In this document: piece by piece, positions 1-5,033 of the stretch | Position numbering within the stretch: the first letter of the stretch is position 1 | Layout of the letters: the number at the start of each line of letters is the position of its first letter | Assembly: GCA_011524805.1 (NCBI GenBank) | Contig: WTJO01000162.1 | Coordinates: 1-5,033, forward strand | Direction of reading: 5' to 3' | DNA length: 5,033 nucleotides | Source of the DNA: Alphaproteobacteria bacterium | GTDB taxonomy: Bacteria; Pseudomonadota; Alphaproteobacteria; Puniceispirillales; Puniceispirillaceae | The notes under the pieces: model-generated | Databases searched by the model: none | What the model saw: only the letters and a program-made list of their open reading frames with translations | What the model was told of the DNA's origin: nothing | Program-made: the position numbers and the translations under genes

Positions 1-573
1 CAGACGTTCCTGTACGTCAACCATTTCAAGCAGACTCTGCTTTTCGGCAATTTTTACTGCCAGATGAGAGGCAATCGTATCTGCAATTTTAGAGGTATCT
101 TCTAGCTGGTTCACAGAAACCATAACCTCGGAGGCTATTTTCTTGTTCAGCTTGATGTAATGTTCAAACTGCTGAATTGTCGCTCTGCCAAGCGCAACTG
201 TTTCAGAATCTGTTTCGTCATCTTCAATATATTCGCGCACATCAGCTATCATATAGCCTTCTGTTGCGGTAATATCGTCCACCTTGGCACGTGAAATACC
301 CTCGACAAGCACTTTGACCGTGCCATCTGGCAGTTTGAGCAATTGCAGAATATTGCCGATTGTGCCAACAGCAAACATATCGCCTGTTTCAGGGTCTTCG
401 GTTGCTGCATCTGTCTGGGTAAGAAGCAGAATTTGCTTAGAGCTTCCCATTACTTCTTCTAGCGCACGCACCGATTTTTCCCGCCCGACAAAAAGCGGCA
501 CAATCATATGCGGGAATACAACAATGTCGCGTAAGGGCAGAACAGGGATGCGGGAAGAAGAAGTTATTGTCAT
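1..573 (-). CDS. lon: Lon ATP-dependent protease, N-terminal part (runs off the left edge)
   Basis: Lon is a cytoplasmic AAA+ serine protease that degrades misfolded and selected regulatory proteins. Only the first 191 codons are in the window, so the ATPase and Ser-Lys protease domains lie outside it and cannot be judged. The visible part is the N-terminal substrate-binding (LON) domain. It opens with IPVLPLRDIVVFPHMIVPLF, followed by GREKS, then LKLPDGTVKVLVEG near residues 80-95, then FEHYIKLNKKI and the ADTIASHL...EKQSLLEM helical segment, all closely matching E. coli Lon as I recall it. Two ATGs are adjacent (574-576 and 571-573). I chose the second because GAGG at 580-583 then sits 6 bases away instead of 3; the choice adds or removes one Met only. 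The N-terminus is several residues shorter than in E. coli. The frame is open to the window edge. A sigma-32-like promoter lies just upstream, fitting a heat-shock gene. Confidence 0.96.
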   Translation of the reverse strand, partial: MTITSSSRIPVLPLRDIVVFPHMIVPLFVGREKSVRALEEVMGSSKQILLLTQTDAATEDPETGDMFAVGTIGNILQLLKLPDGTVKVLVEGISRAKVDDITATEGYMIADVREYIEDDETDSETVALGRATIQQFEHYIKLNKKIASEVMVSVNQLEDTSKIADTIASHLAVKIAEKQSLLEMVDVQERL

Positions 574-874
574 CATAAACCTCAAATGTTTCTAGCAGCA
601 AAATGGCCACTACCGATTAAATGTGCATCGGAACAGGAAAATTCAAGCCTTTCACAATGCTATTCCACAATTTGCAAGAACCATGCCTGTTATTATGCAC
701 AGATTACCACTCACAAGATAAATTAGTGATACGTAATATAATATGATCTAGTATACTCATGCGCTATAATGATCCGATAGAACCATTTTGTCGCATTTGC
801 ATAACAGATGACAGGGTTTACGCTATAGCCAGCATCTGCTAGCCAAGCATTTGCCCATCATGAAGATTATGAGA
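574..874. other. clpX-lon intergenic region
   Basis: This 301-base gap holds the lon leader, its ribosome binding site (GAGG at 580-583) and the sigma-32-like promoter. The middle (about 715-775) is strongly AT-rich, with ATG-poor TA runs and an 8-base palindrome AGTATACT at 750-757. I see no coding frame of note. A short imperfect hairpin lies at 826-845 but has no T-run after it, so I do not see an intrinsic terminator behind clpX. Read-through from clpX into lon therefore remains possible alongside the lon promoter. Confidence 0.6.
610..647 (-). promoter_or_regulatory. Candidate sigma-32 (RpoH) promoter of lon
   Basis: On the minus strand, CTTGAA (642-647) is followed by a 15-base spacer and GCACATTTA (618-626). 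The E. coli heat-shock consensus is CTTGAA, 13-17 bases, CCCCATnTA, so the -35 is perfect and the -10 differs at two positions. Transcription would start near 610, leaving a leader of about 36 bases before the lon start with GAGG inside it. The -10 scores poorly as a sigma-70 element. lon is a classical RpoH target, which supports the call, but the assignment rests on motif matching only. Confidence 0.6.
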
Positions 875-2137
875 CTAATTAGCCGGTTTAGCTTCTTTTT
901 TTCCAGATGTATGCACAATCAATGGCGCTGTTTGATCTGTTACCACCTCTTCAGAGATAACCACTTCGGCAATATCTTCTGCGGTTGGGATATCAAACAT
1001 AGGATCCATCAGGATATTTTCGAGAATTGAGCGCAGACCGCGAGCGCCTGTCTTTCGTTCAATGGCCTTGCGTGCAATGGCGCGCAACGCATCTTCTCTA
1101 AATTCAAGATTGACATCATCCATATTAAACAGGGCTTTATACTGTTTTGTCAGTGCATTCTTAGGCTCTGTCAGAATCCGCACCAGCGCATCTTCATCCA
1201 AATCCTCAAGTGTGGCAATAACAGGTAGTCTGCCGATAAATTCAGGAATAAGGCCAAATTTTATCAAATCTTCTGGCTCAAGGCTGGTCAGAAGCTCGCT
1301 AATTTTGCGATCATCTGGATCACGCACATCTGCACCAAAGCCAATACCTGCGCCCGAATTACGCGCCGATATCAGCTTGTCCAGACCGGCAAAAGCGCCC
1401 CCGCAGATAAACAGGATGTTGGTCGTATCTACCTGCAGAAATTCCTGTTGCGGGTGCTTTCTGCCCCCTTGCGGTGGCACAGAGGCAACCGTGCCCTCCA
1501 TAATTTTCAACAAAGCCTGCTGAACCCCCTCACCTGACACATCGCGGGTGATAGACGGGTTATCTGATTTGCGCGAAATTTTATCTACTTCGTCAATATA
1601 CACGATGCCGCGCTGTGCTTTTTCGACATTATAGTCAGAGGCTTGCAACAGCTTCAGAATAATATTCTCGACATCTTCGCCAACATAGCCTGCTTCAGTC
1701 AGCGTGGTTGCATCAGCCATGGTAAACGGGACATCAAGCATCCGTGCCAGAGACTGTGCAAGCAATGTCTTACCGCAGCCAGTAGGCCCTACCAGCAGGA
1801 TATTCGACTTGGCGATCTCGATCTCGCCTGTCTGGCCTTCATTTGCAAGCCGTTTATAATGATTATGTACCGCCACAGACAATACACGTTTGGCTTTTGC
1901 CTGACCGATGACGTAATCATCAAGCACCTTGTTAATTTCAGCAGGTGTTGGTACGCCATCATGACTTTTCTCGATGCTGCCCTTATGTTCTTCCCTGATA
2001 ATATCCATACATAGCTCGACACATTCATCACAGATGAACACAGTCGGGCCTGCTATCAGTTTTCTCACCTCATGCTGGCTCTTTCCGCAAAATGAGCAAT
2101 AAAGGGTGGATGAATTTTCGTCTTCTGATTTTGCCAT
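875..2137 (-). CDS. clpX: ClpX, ATP-dependent unfoldase subunit of the ClpXP protease
   Basis: ClpX is a hexameric AAA+ unfoldase. It recognises tagged substrates such as ssrA proteins, unfolds them with ATP and threads them into ClpP. At 420 residues it is full length (E. coli 424). The N-terminal zinc domain has Cys14, Cys17, Cys36 and Cys39 (YCSFCGKS and ICDEC). Walker A is GPTGCGKT at 117-124, the pore-1 loop GYVGED at 150-155, and Walker B IVYIDEVDK at 178-186 with Asp182 and Glu183. The pore RKH loop is at 226-228 and the ClpP-docking IGF loop at 265-267. The arginine finger is in FIGRLPV (Arg303) and sensor II in GARGLRS (364-370). No key residue is missing. The stop is TAG. The ribosome site is weak (GGA about 8 bases before ATG). 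It lies 192 bases after clpP in the same direction, and the two products work as one complex. Confidence 0.99.
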   Translation of the reverse strand: MAKSEDENSSTLYCSFCGKSQHEVRKLIAGPTVFICDECVELCMDIIREEHKGSIEKSHDGVPTPAEINKVLDDYVIGQAKAKRVLSVAVHNHYKRLANEGQTGEIEIAKSNILLVGPTGCGKTLLAQSLARMLDVPFTMADATTLTEAGYVGEDVENIILKLLQASDYNVEKAQRGIVYIDEVDKISRKSDNPSITRDVSGEGVQQALLKIMEGTVASVPPQGGRKHPQQEFLQVDTTNILFICGGAFAGLDKLISARNSGAGIGFGADVRDPDDRKISELLTSLEPEDLIKFGLIPEFIGRLPVIATLEDLDEDALVRILTEPKNALTKQYKALFNMDDVNLEFREDALRAIARKAIERKTGARGLRSILENILMDPMFDIPTAEDIAEVVISEEVVTDQTAPLIVHTSGKKEAKPAN

Positions 2138-2222
2138 GTTATTTTTCCAGCGAGATGATGCCTGCGTTATGCGGTGATTGCCCTGCCATCTAGGTTTTGG
2201 TCATCTTTATCTTGTCTTCTTT

Positions 2223-2252
2223 ATATTAGACAGGACTTTTATGGTTTCTCAA
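2223..2252 (-). promoter_or_regulatory. Weak candidate sigma-70 promoter for clpX
   Basis: On the minus strand TTGAGA (2247-2252) is followed by an 18-base spacer and TAATAT (2223-2228). This would place the start about 80 bases before clpX. The -10 matches the consensus at four of six positions, so the call is tentative. A perfect TTGACA at 2269-2274 has no acceptable -10 at 16-18 bases. I saw no clear intrinsic terminator after clpP in this 192-base gap, so clpX may also be reached by read-through from clpP. Confidence 0.3.
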
Positions 2253-2329
2253 CAAAAAACATGCCAGATGTCAACTTTGTGACCTGCCTGTAAACATCAT
2301 GACAGTTTCCAGCCTGTTATTAATCAGGA

Positions 2330-2941
2330 TTATGAAGCGTCTGGCCGTTCTGTTACAACCTCGTCAATCAACCCCATATCCAGCGCTTCTTCTGGCGACA
2401 TGAAGGTATCTCTTTCCATGATTTTTTCAATTTGCTTGATTGTCTTGCCTGAATGTTTTTCATAAATGGCGTTCAATCTGCCACGCAAATTGATAATTTC
2501 CTTGGCGTGAATCTCGATATCTGTTGCCTGACCCTGAAAACCGCCTGAGGGCTGATGTGTCATAATACGCGCATGTGGCAATGAATAGCGCTTATCCTTG
2601 GCACCTGCGGTCAGCAATAACGATCCCATTGAGGCCGCCTGTCCCATACATACAGTTGCCACATCCGGGCGGATATACTGCATGGTGTCATAAATCGCCA
2701 GACCGGATGTCACCACCCCGCCCGGAGAATTGATATACATGTAGATATCCTTATTCGGGTTTTCTGATTCAAGAAATAGAAGCTGGGCGCATACAAGCGA
2801 AGCCATATTGTCTTCAACAGGGCCGTTTAGAAAGATGATCCTCTCTTTTAGCAGGCGCGAGAAGATGTCAAATGACCGCTCTCCCCTGCCTGTCTGTTCG
2901 ATTACCATCGGCACCAGATTCAAATTTGTAGGCTCAATCAT
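2330..2941 (-). CDS. clpP: ClpP, proteolytic subunit of ClpXP
   Basis: ClpP is a tetradecameric serine peptidase whose closed chamber degrades chains delivered by ClpX (and ClpA where present). At 203 residues it is the usual length (E. coli 207). The catalytic triad is Ser104 in GQAASMGS, His129 in MTHQPSGG and Asp178 in MERDTFMSP, an offset of 7 from the E. coli precursor numbering. The oligomer and oxyanion region YINSPGGVVTSG is at 69-80. The mature-like N-terminus LVPMVIEQTGRGERSFD, which forms the axial gate loops, begins at residue 9, so any propeptide is only about 7-8 residues against 14 in E. coli. The start is supported by AAGGA about 10 bases upstream, with no competing homologous extension. 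It follows tig but is separated from it by a terminator, so it probably has its own promoter. clpX follows in the same direction. Confidence 0.99.
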   Translation of the reverse strand: MIEPTNLNLVPMVIEQTGRGERSFDIFSRLLKERIIFLNGPVEDNMASLVCAQLLFLESENPNKDIYMYINSPGGVVTSGLAIYDTMQYIRPDVATVCMGQAASMGSLLLTAGAKDKRYSLPHARIMTHQPSGGFQGQATDIEIHAKEIINLRGRLNAIYEKHSGKTIKQIEKIMERDTFMSPEEALDMGLIDEVVTERPDAS

Positions 2942-3173
2942 TCTTCTTCGTTCCTTTACCTGATTTCAGCACAATGCCAGTTGTCCTGAAATTCACTTTT
3001 ATCCTGCAACTTGCAGGCCTGCTTATCTGACCACATCTGAACATAATTCATATTTCATGTCATCTTATTGATGTGTCTGACACCTTATTTTATCTCTGTC
3101 AAATCCTCCGGTGTGTGACCGGATAAATTAGCGCAGCAAACCGCCATTATGCTATCTAGATAGGTATTAAATG
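2942..3173. promoter_or_regulatory. clpP upstream region with several small dyads
   Basis: Between the tig terminator and clpP lie about 230 bases with no convincing gene. Visible elements are: the ribosome site AAGGA near 2953-2957; a palindrome CCTGCAA-C-TTGCAGG at 3003-3017 overlapping GCAGGCCTGC at 3013-3022; GTGTC-T-GACAC at 3073-3083; a hairpin TCCGGT-GTGTG-ACCGGA at 3107-3123; and a 12-base perfect palindrome CTATCTAGATAG at 3152-3163. A TTGACA lies beside the 3107-3123 hairpin on the minus strand but lacks a good -10 at standard spacing. The clpP promoter must be here if the tig terminator works, but I cannot place it with confidence, and no CTTGAA-type heat-shock -35 is evident. Confidence 0.45.
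3003..3022. repeat. Overlapping palindromes in the clpP leader
   Basis: CCTGCAA (3003-3009) and TTGCAGG (3011-3017) are perfect inverted arms around one central base. The second arm also takes part in the perfect 10-base palindrome GCAGGCCTGC (3013-3022). In a clpP transcript, the two GCAGG copies and the CCTGC between them could form alternative stems, about 60-80 bases before the start codon. The unit could equally be a protein-binding operator. Function is not shown by the sequence. Confidence 0.5.
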
Positions 3174-3204
3174 AAAAATCGCCAGCCCTAAACAGGACTG
3201 ACGA
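3174..3204 (-). terminator. Intrinsic terminator downstream of tig
   Basis: On the minus strand an 11-base-pair stem (3194-3204 with 3179-3189, including two G-U pairs) closes a GTTT loop and is followed at once by TTTTT (3174-3178). It begins 37 bases after the tig stop codon, the expected place for a terminator. It implies that tig is transcribed apart from clpP, at least in part. A second arrangement on the plus strand, CAGCC (3183-3187) with GGCTG (3213-3217) followed by eight T (3218-3225), hints that the element might also work in the opposite direction. Confidence 0.8.
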
Positions 3205-3219
3205 TATGGTTTGGCTGTT

Positions 3220-3240
3220 TTTTTTGCAGATTGCAAAAAA
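3220..3240 (-). repeat. A/T-rich hairpin directly after the tig stop
   Basis: A perfect inverted repeat, TTTTTTGCA and TGCAAAAAA around a 3-base loop, starts on the base after the tig stop codon. The six T can also pair with the six A that encode the last two lysines. It may protect the 3' end of the message or add to the terminator downstream; this is inference. Confidence 0.5.
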
Positions 3241-4776
3241 TTATTTTTTGGCCGCGGCTTTCTTGGCGGCTTTTTTCGCTGCTTTTTTCGCTGCCGGCTT
3301 TTTTGCAGCTGCTTTCTTCGCAGTAGATTTTGCTGCCTTTTTAGCCGCCTTCTTTGCCGCCTTCTTGGCCGCAGGTCTTGCTGCTGATGCTTCAGCTTCG
3401 GCATATAACGCTTCAGCTGTTGTTTCTACATCGGTTACATTTGCGATCTCGAGAATATAATCCATCACTTTTTCTTCAAAAAGCGGGCCTGCCAGCTGTT
3501 TCATCGCATCAGGATTATTCTGGTAATATTCCAGTACCTGCTGCTCCTGCCCCGGGAAGCGGCGTGCCTGTTCAAATACGGCAATACGCGCATCTTCTTC
3601 TGTAACTTCGACATTTGCCTGCTGGCCAATTTCCGTAACTAGCAAGCCAAGACGCACACGGCGCATGGCGATGTCATTCGCTTCTGACTTTTCATCATCT
3701 GTAAGGCTGGCATCAAGTGGCTCGTGTGTGTGATCATGGTCATGGTCGTGGTCATGATCGTGGTCATGGTCATGGTCATGGTCATGGTCATGGTCGTGAT
3801 TATGCTGGGCAAGTTCTGGCTTCATGGCACGGATAACTGCCTCATACTCCGAACTATATAAAGATGGCGGCACGTCAAAATCGACCGTCTCTGCCAGACC
3901 GTCCAGAATATTTGTTTTCACGGCTGCTCTTAATGCCTGCGCATGTTGCTGGCCTAGCTGGCCATCTACAGCCGTAGTAAGTGCAGCCAGATCGTCAAAG
4001 CCTAGCTTTTTGGCCAGCTCATCGTCAATTTTGGCATCACCACGTTCATGGATTTCTTTGACCGGACATTCAAATATGGCCAGCTTGCCTGCCAGATGCG
4101 CTGCCTGATAATCTTCGGGGAACGTTACCTTCACATCAATTGTCTGGCCAGCTTCTGCGCCGATAAGCCCATCTTCAAAGCCGGGAATAAAGCTGTTTGA
4201 GCCTAGCTCAAGCATGTGGTCTGTTGCAGACCCGCCTTCAAAAGCCTCGCCATCAATCCGGCCGGTGAAATCAATCAGCACAACATCGCCTGATTTTGCC
4301 TTGCGCTTTGTTTCAACCTTTGTTGTCGGGCGATTTTCATCTGCCAGACGCTGAAGGGTGGCGTCAATTTCTTCTTTTGCAACCGACATGGTCGGGCGCT
4401 CAACATCAAGTGTTGCCAGATCAGGAATAGTAATCTCAGGCATTACCTCGGCCATCAATTTTGCGACCAAATCCTTGCCATCTTCAAAGCTGACAATATC
4501 CAGACGTGGCTGGCTAGCCAGCTTCAATTCATTTGTTTCAATCGCATCTTTTGCGGCATCATCAAGGGCAGTGCGGATAACCTCGCCTTTAACCTGATCA
4601 CCGAAACGCGCCTTTACAACGGCGGCAGGCACCTTGCCCGGTCTGAAGCCCGGGATATTTGCTGTCTGGCCAACCTCATCTAGCCGTGCGGTGATTTTTG
4701 CAGATAATTCTGCATCGCTAAGCACGATTTCATATTCACGCTCAAGACCTTTATTTAGAGTTTCAGTGATGTTCAT
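3241..4776 (-). CDS. tig: Trigger factor with a His-Asp tract and a Lys/Ala-rich tail
   Basis: Trigger factor is the ribosome-bound chaperone that meets nascent chains at the exit tunnel and has an FKBP-type peptidyl-prolyl isomerase domain. The N-terminal ribosome-binding domain carries the signature GFRPGKVP at 43-50, with the same numbering as E. coli. The FKBP-like domain spans about 160-242 (DVVLIDFTGRIDGEAFEGG, then FIPGFEDGLIGAEAGQ). The C-terminal chaperone domain covers about 245-465. At 511 residues it exceeds the E. coli protein (432). Two additions explain most of this: a His-Asp tract at 325-352 in the first arm of the chaperone domain, and a tail at 469-511 with 19 lysines in AAKK-like units. 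The start is supported by AAGGG about 8 bases upstream and by N-terminal alignment with the family. It is followed by its own terminator, so it is probably monocistronic or cotranscribed only weakly with clpP. Confidence 0.98.
   Translation of the reverse strand: MNITETLNKGLEREYEIVLSDAELSAKITARLDEVGQTANIPGFRPGKVPAAVVKARFGDQVKGEVIRTALDDAAKDAIETNELKLASQPRLDIVSFEDGKDLVAKLMAEVMPEITIPDLATLDVERPTMSVAKEEIDATLQRLADENRPTTKVETKRKAKSGDVVLIDFTGRIDGEAFEGGSATDHMLELGSNSFIPGFEDGLIGAEAGQTIDVKVTFPEDYQAAHLAGKLAIFECPVKEIHERGDAKIDDELAKKLGFDDLAALTTAVDGQLGQQHAQALRAAVKTNILDGLAETVDFDVPPSLYSSEYEAVIRAMKPELAQHNHDHDHDHDHDHDHDHDHDHDHDHTHEPLDASLTDDEKSEANDIAMRRVRLGLLVTEIGQQANVEVTEEDARIAVFEQARRFPGQEQQVLEYYQNNPDAMKQLAGPLFEEKVMDYILEIANVTDVETTAEALYAEAEASAARPAAKKAAKKAAKKAAKSTAKKAAAKKPAAKKAAKKAAKKAAAKK
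3244..3372 (-). repeat. AAKK-type repeat encoding the C-terminal tail of trigger factor
   Basis: Residues 469-511 are built of Ala-Ala-Lys-Lys units (12-base period) broken by KSTA and by KKP. The tail has 19 lysines and no acidic residue. Both Ala and Lys codons vary between units, so the protein pattern is kept while the DNA has diverged. Similar Lys/Ala/Pro tails occur in histone H1-like and AlgP-type bacterial proteins, where they bind nucleic acid. On a ribosome-bound chaperone a plausible role is extra affinity for rRNA or nucleic acid. Confidence 0.9.
3721..3804 (-). repeat. Hexanucleotide repeat encoding the His-Asp tract of trigger factor
   Basis: Eleven consecutive His-Asp dipeptides (3733-3798) are flanked by His-Asn on one side and His-Thr-His-Glu on the other, giving 14 histidines at every second position of residues 325-351. 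The DNA is a tandem array of CATGAC with only third-base C/T variation. A homogeneous run of CATGAC units lies toward the 5' end of the tract on the coding strand, consistent with growth by replication slippage. Every change seen inside the array is synonymous, suggesting that the protein pattern is under selection. The tract is in frame and does not interrupt the downstream domain, which resumes at DIAMRRVRLGLLVTEIG. Confidence 0.95.
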
Positions 4777-4978
4777 TATTATGCCCTTATCATGCCCAGT
4801 GTGTTAGATGGTGACGCGCCATCATATTGATGCGCTTATGGCGTTATGCATGTATCGCACCAATTATCATTGCCATATTGACGTAATGTCGCCTAGCCGT
4901 GATGTTGAATGAAGCCTCTGCTCCTGACGTTCGCCGAAAAATAGTCTAACGTCCGCATGCCTGTTTGGTGAGAAGCTG
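4777..4978. promoter_or_regulatory. tRNA-Leu to tig spacer with a tentative tig promoter
   Basis: This 202-base gap contains no plausible gene. A tentative minus-strand promoter is GCGACA (4887-4892), an 18-base spacer and GATAAT (4863-4868), matching the sigma-70 consensus at four and five of six positions. It would give a leader of about 80 bases. An inverted repeat GACGTT/AACGTC (4926-4931 and 4948-4953) with a 16-base loop lies between the tRNA and this site, but no T-run follows it. A small dyad at 4807-4823 lies in the tig leader. The ribosome site AAGGG is at about 4784-4788. Confidence 0.35.
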
Positions 4979-5033
4979 TGGTGCGGGCGGAGGGACTTGA
5001 ACCCCCACATCGTTAGATACCAGAACCTAAATC
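4979..5033 (-). tRNA. tRNA-Leu (anticodon UAG), 3' part, cut by the right edge
   Basis: Read on the minus strand, the sequence gives: the anticodon loop TTTAGGT (5025-5031) with anticodon TAG at 5027-5029; the 3' anticodon stem TCTGG; a long class II variable arm of 13 bases with the small stem ATC/GAT; a T arm with loop TTCAAGT closed by GGGGG and CCCTC (one G-U pair); the acceptor strand CGCCCGC (4983-4989); discriminator A; and an encoded CCA (4979-4981). The long variable arm, the A at position 73 and the UAG anticodon identify leucine, reading CUA and probably other CUN codons. The D arm and 5' acceptor strand lie beyond the window. It is upstream of tig in the same direction. Confidence 0.94.

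Noticed and set aside
284..595. Plus-strand open frame opposite the lon start
   Set aside because: It is antisense to the conserved Lon N-terminal domain and runs through the lon ribosome site. It has no recognisable protein features.
765..770. Plus-strand TATAAT as a promoter
   Set aside because: No acceptable -35 lies 16-18 bases upstream, and it would only transcribe antisense to clpX.
826..845. Hairpin after clpX as an intrinsic terminator
   Set aside because: The stem is imperfect and no T-run follows on the minus strand.
1062..2014. Two plus-strand open frames opposite clpX
   Set aside because: They lie wholly within clpX, whose protein is unambiguous and full length. Their translations show no recognisable domain.
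3026..3061. Small minus-strand frame of about 11 codons before clpP as a leader peptide
   Set aside because: It has no clear ribosome site, no codon bias suggesting attenuation and no adjacent terminator-antiterminator pair.
3206..3460. Plus-strand open frame rich in Ala and Phe, looking like a membrane protein
   Set aside because: It is the complement of the Lys/Ala repeat of tig; AAKK codons read backwards give Phe/Leu/Ala runs. It has no independent ribosome site or family resemblance.
3721..3804. Short direct repeats as a CRISPR array
   Set aside because: The units are six bases, contiguous and without spacers, and they are in frame in tig.
4926..4953. Inverted repeat GACGTT/AACGTC after the tRNA as a terminator
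   Set aside because: The loop is 16 bases and the T5 lies inside the loop instead of after the stem.

Overview
The window carries the protein-quality-control locus tRNA-Leu(UAG) – tig – clpP – clpX – lon. All of it is read from the minus strand, so transcription runs from high to low coordinates. The gene order, the alphaproteobacterial style of the ClpX zinc-domain sequence and the moderately AT-rich composition (judged by eye, not computed) suggest an alphaproteobacterium. A marine lineage such as SAR116 is possible, but that is a guess.

Layout in transcription order: the 3' part of a tRNA-Leu with a UAG anticodon runs off the right edge (4979-5033). A roughly 200-base leader follows, then tig (trigger factor, 3241-4776). 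Just after tig is an intrinsic terminator (3174-3204) that probably separates it from clpP. The clpP upstream region (2942-3173) is rich in small dyads. Next come clpP (2330-2941), a 192-base gap, clpX (875-2137), and a 301-base gap with a good sigma-32-like promoter in front of lon. Only the first 191 codons of lon (1-573) are present. No mobile element, CRISPR array or extra gene was found, and the plus strand holds only shadow frames.

The genes form one functional set. Trigger factor shields nascent chains at the ribosome exit. ClpX unfolds tagged or damaged proteins and feeds them to the ClpP peptidase, and Lon is the separate ATP-dependent protease for misfolded proteins. The core residues of ClpX and ClpP and the ribosome-binding signature of trigger factor are intact.

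The clear departure from an ordinary locus is trigger factor itself, 511 residues against 432 in E. coli. It has a His-Asp tract of eleven HD pairs (14 histidines in all with its flanks) in the C-terminal chaperone domain, and a Lys/Ala tail of AAKK-type repeats at the end. The first resembles the metal-binding His-rich region of SlyD, another FKBP-type chaperone. The second resembles the tails of histone H1-like proteins. This is the most promising unusual biology here; the rest is conserved housekeeping.
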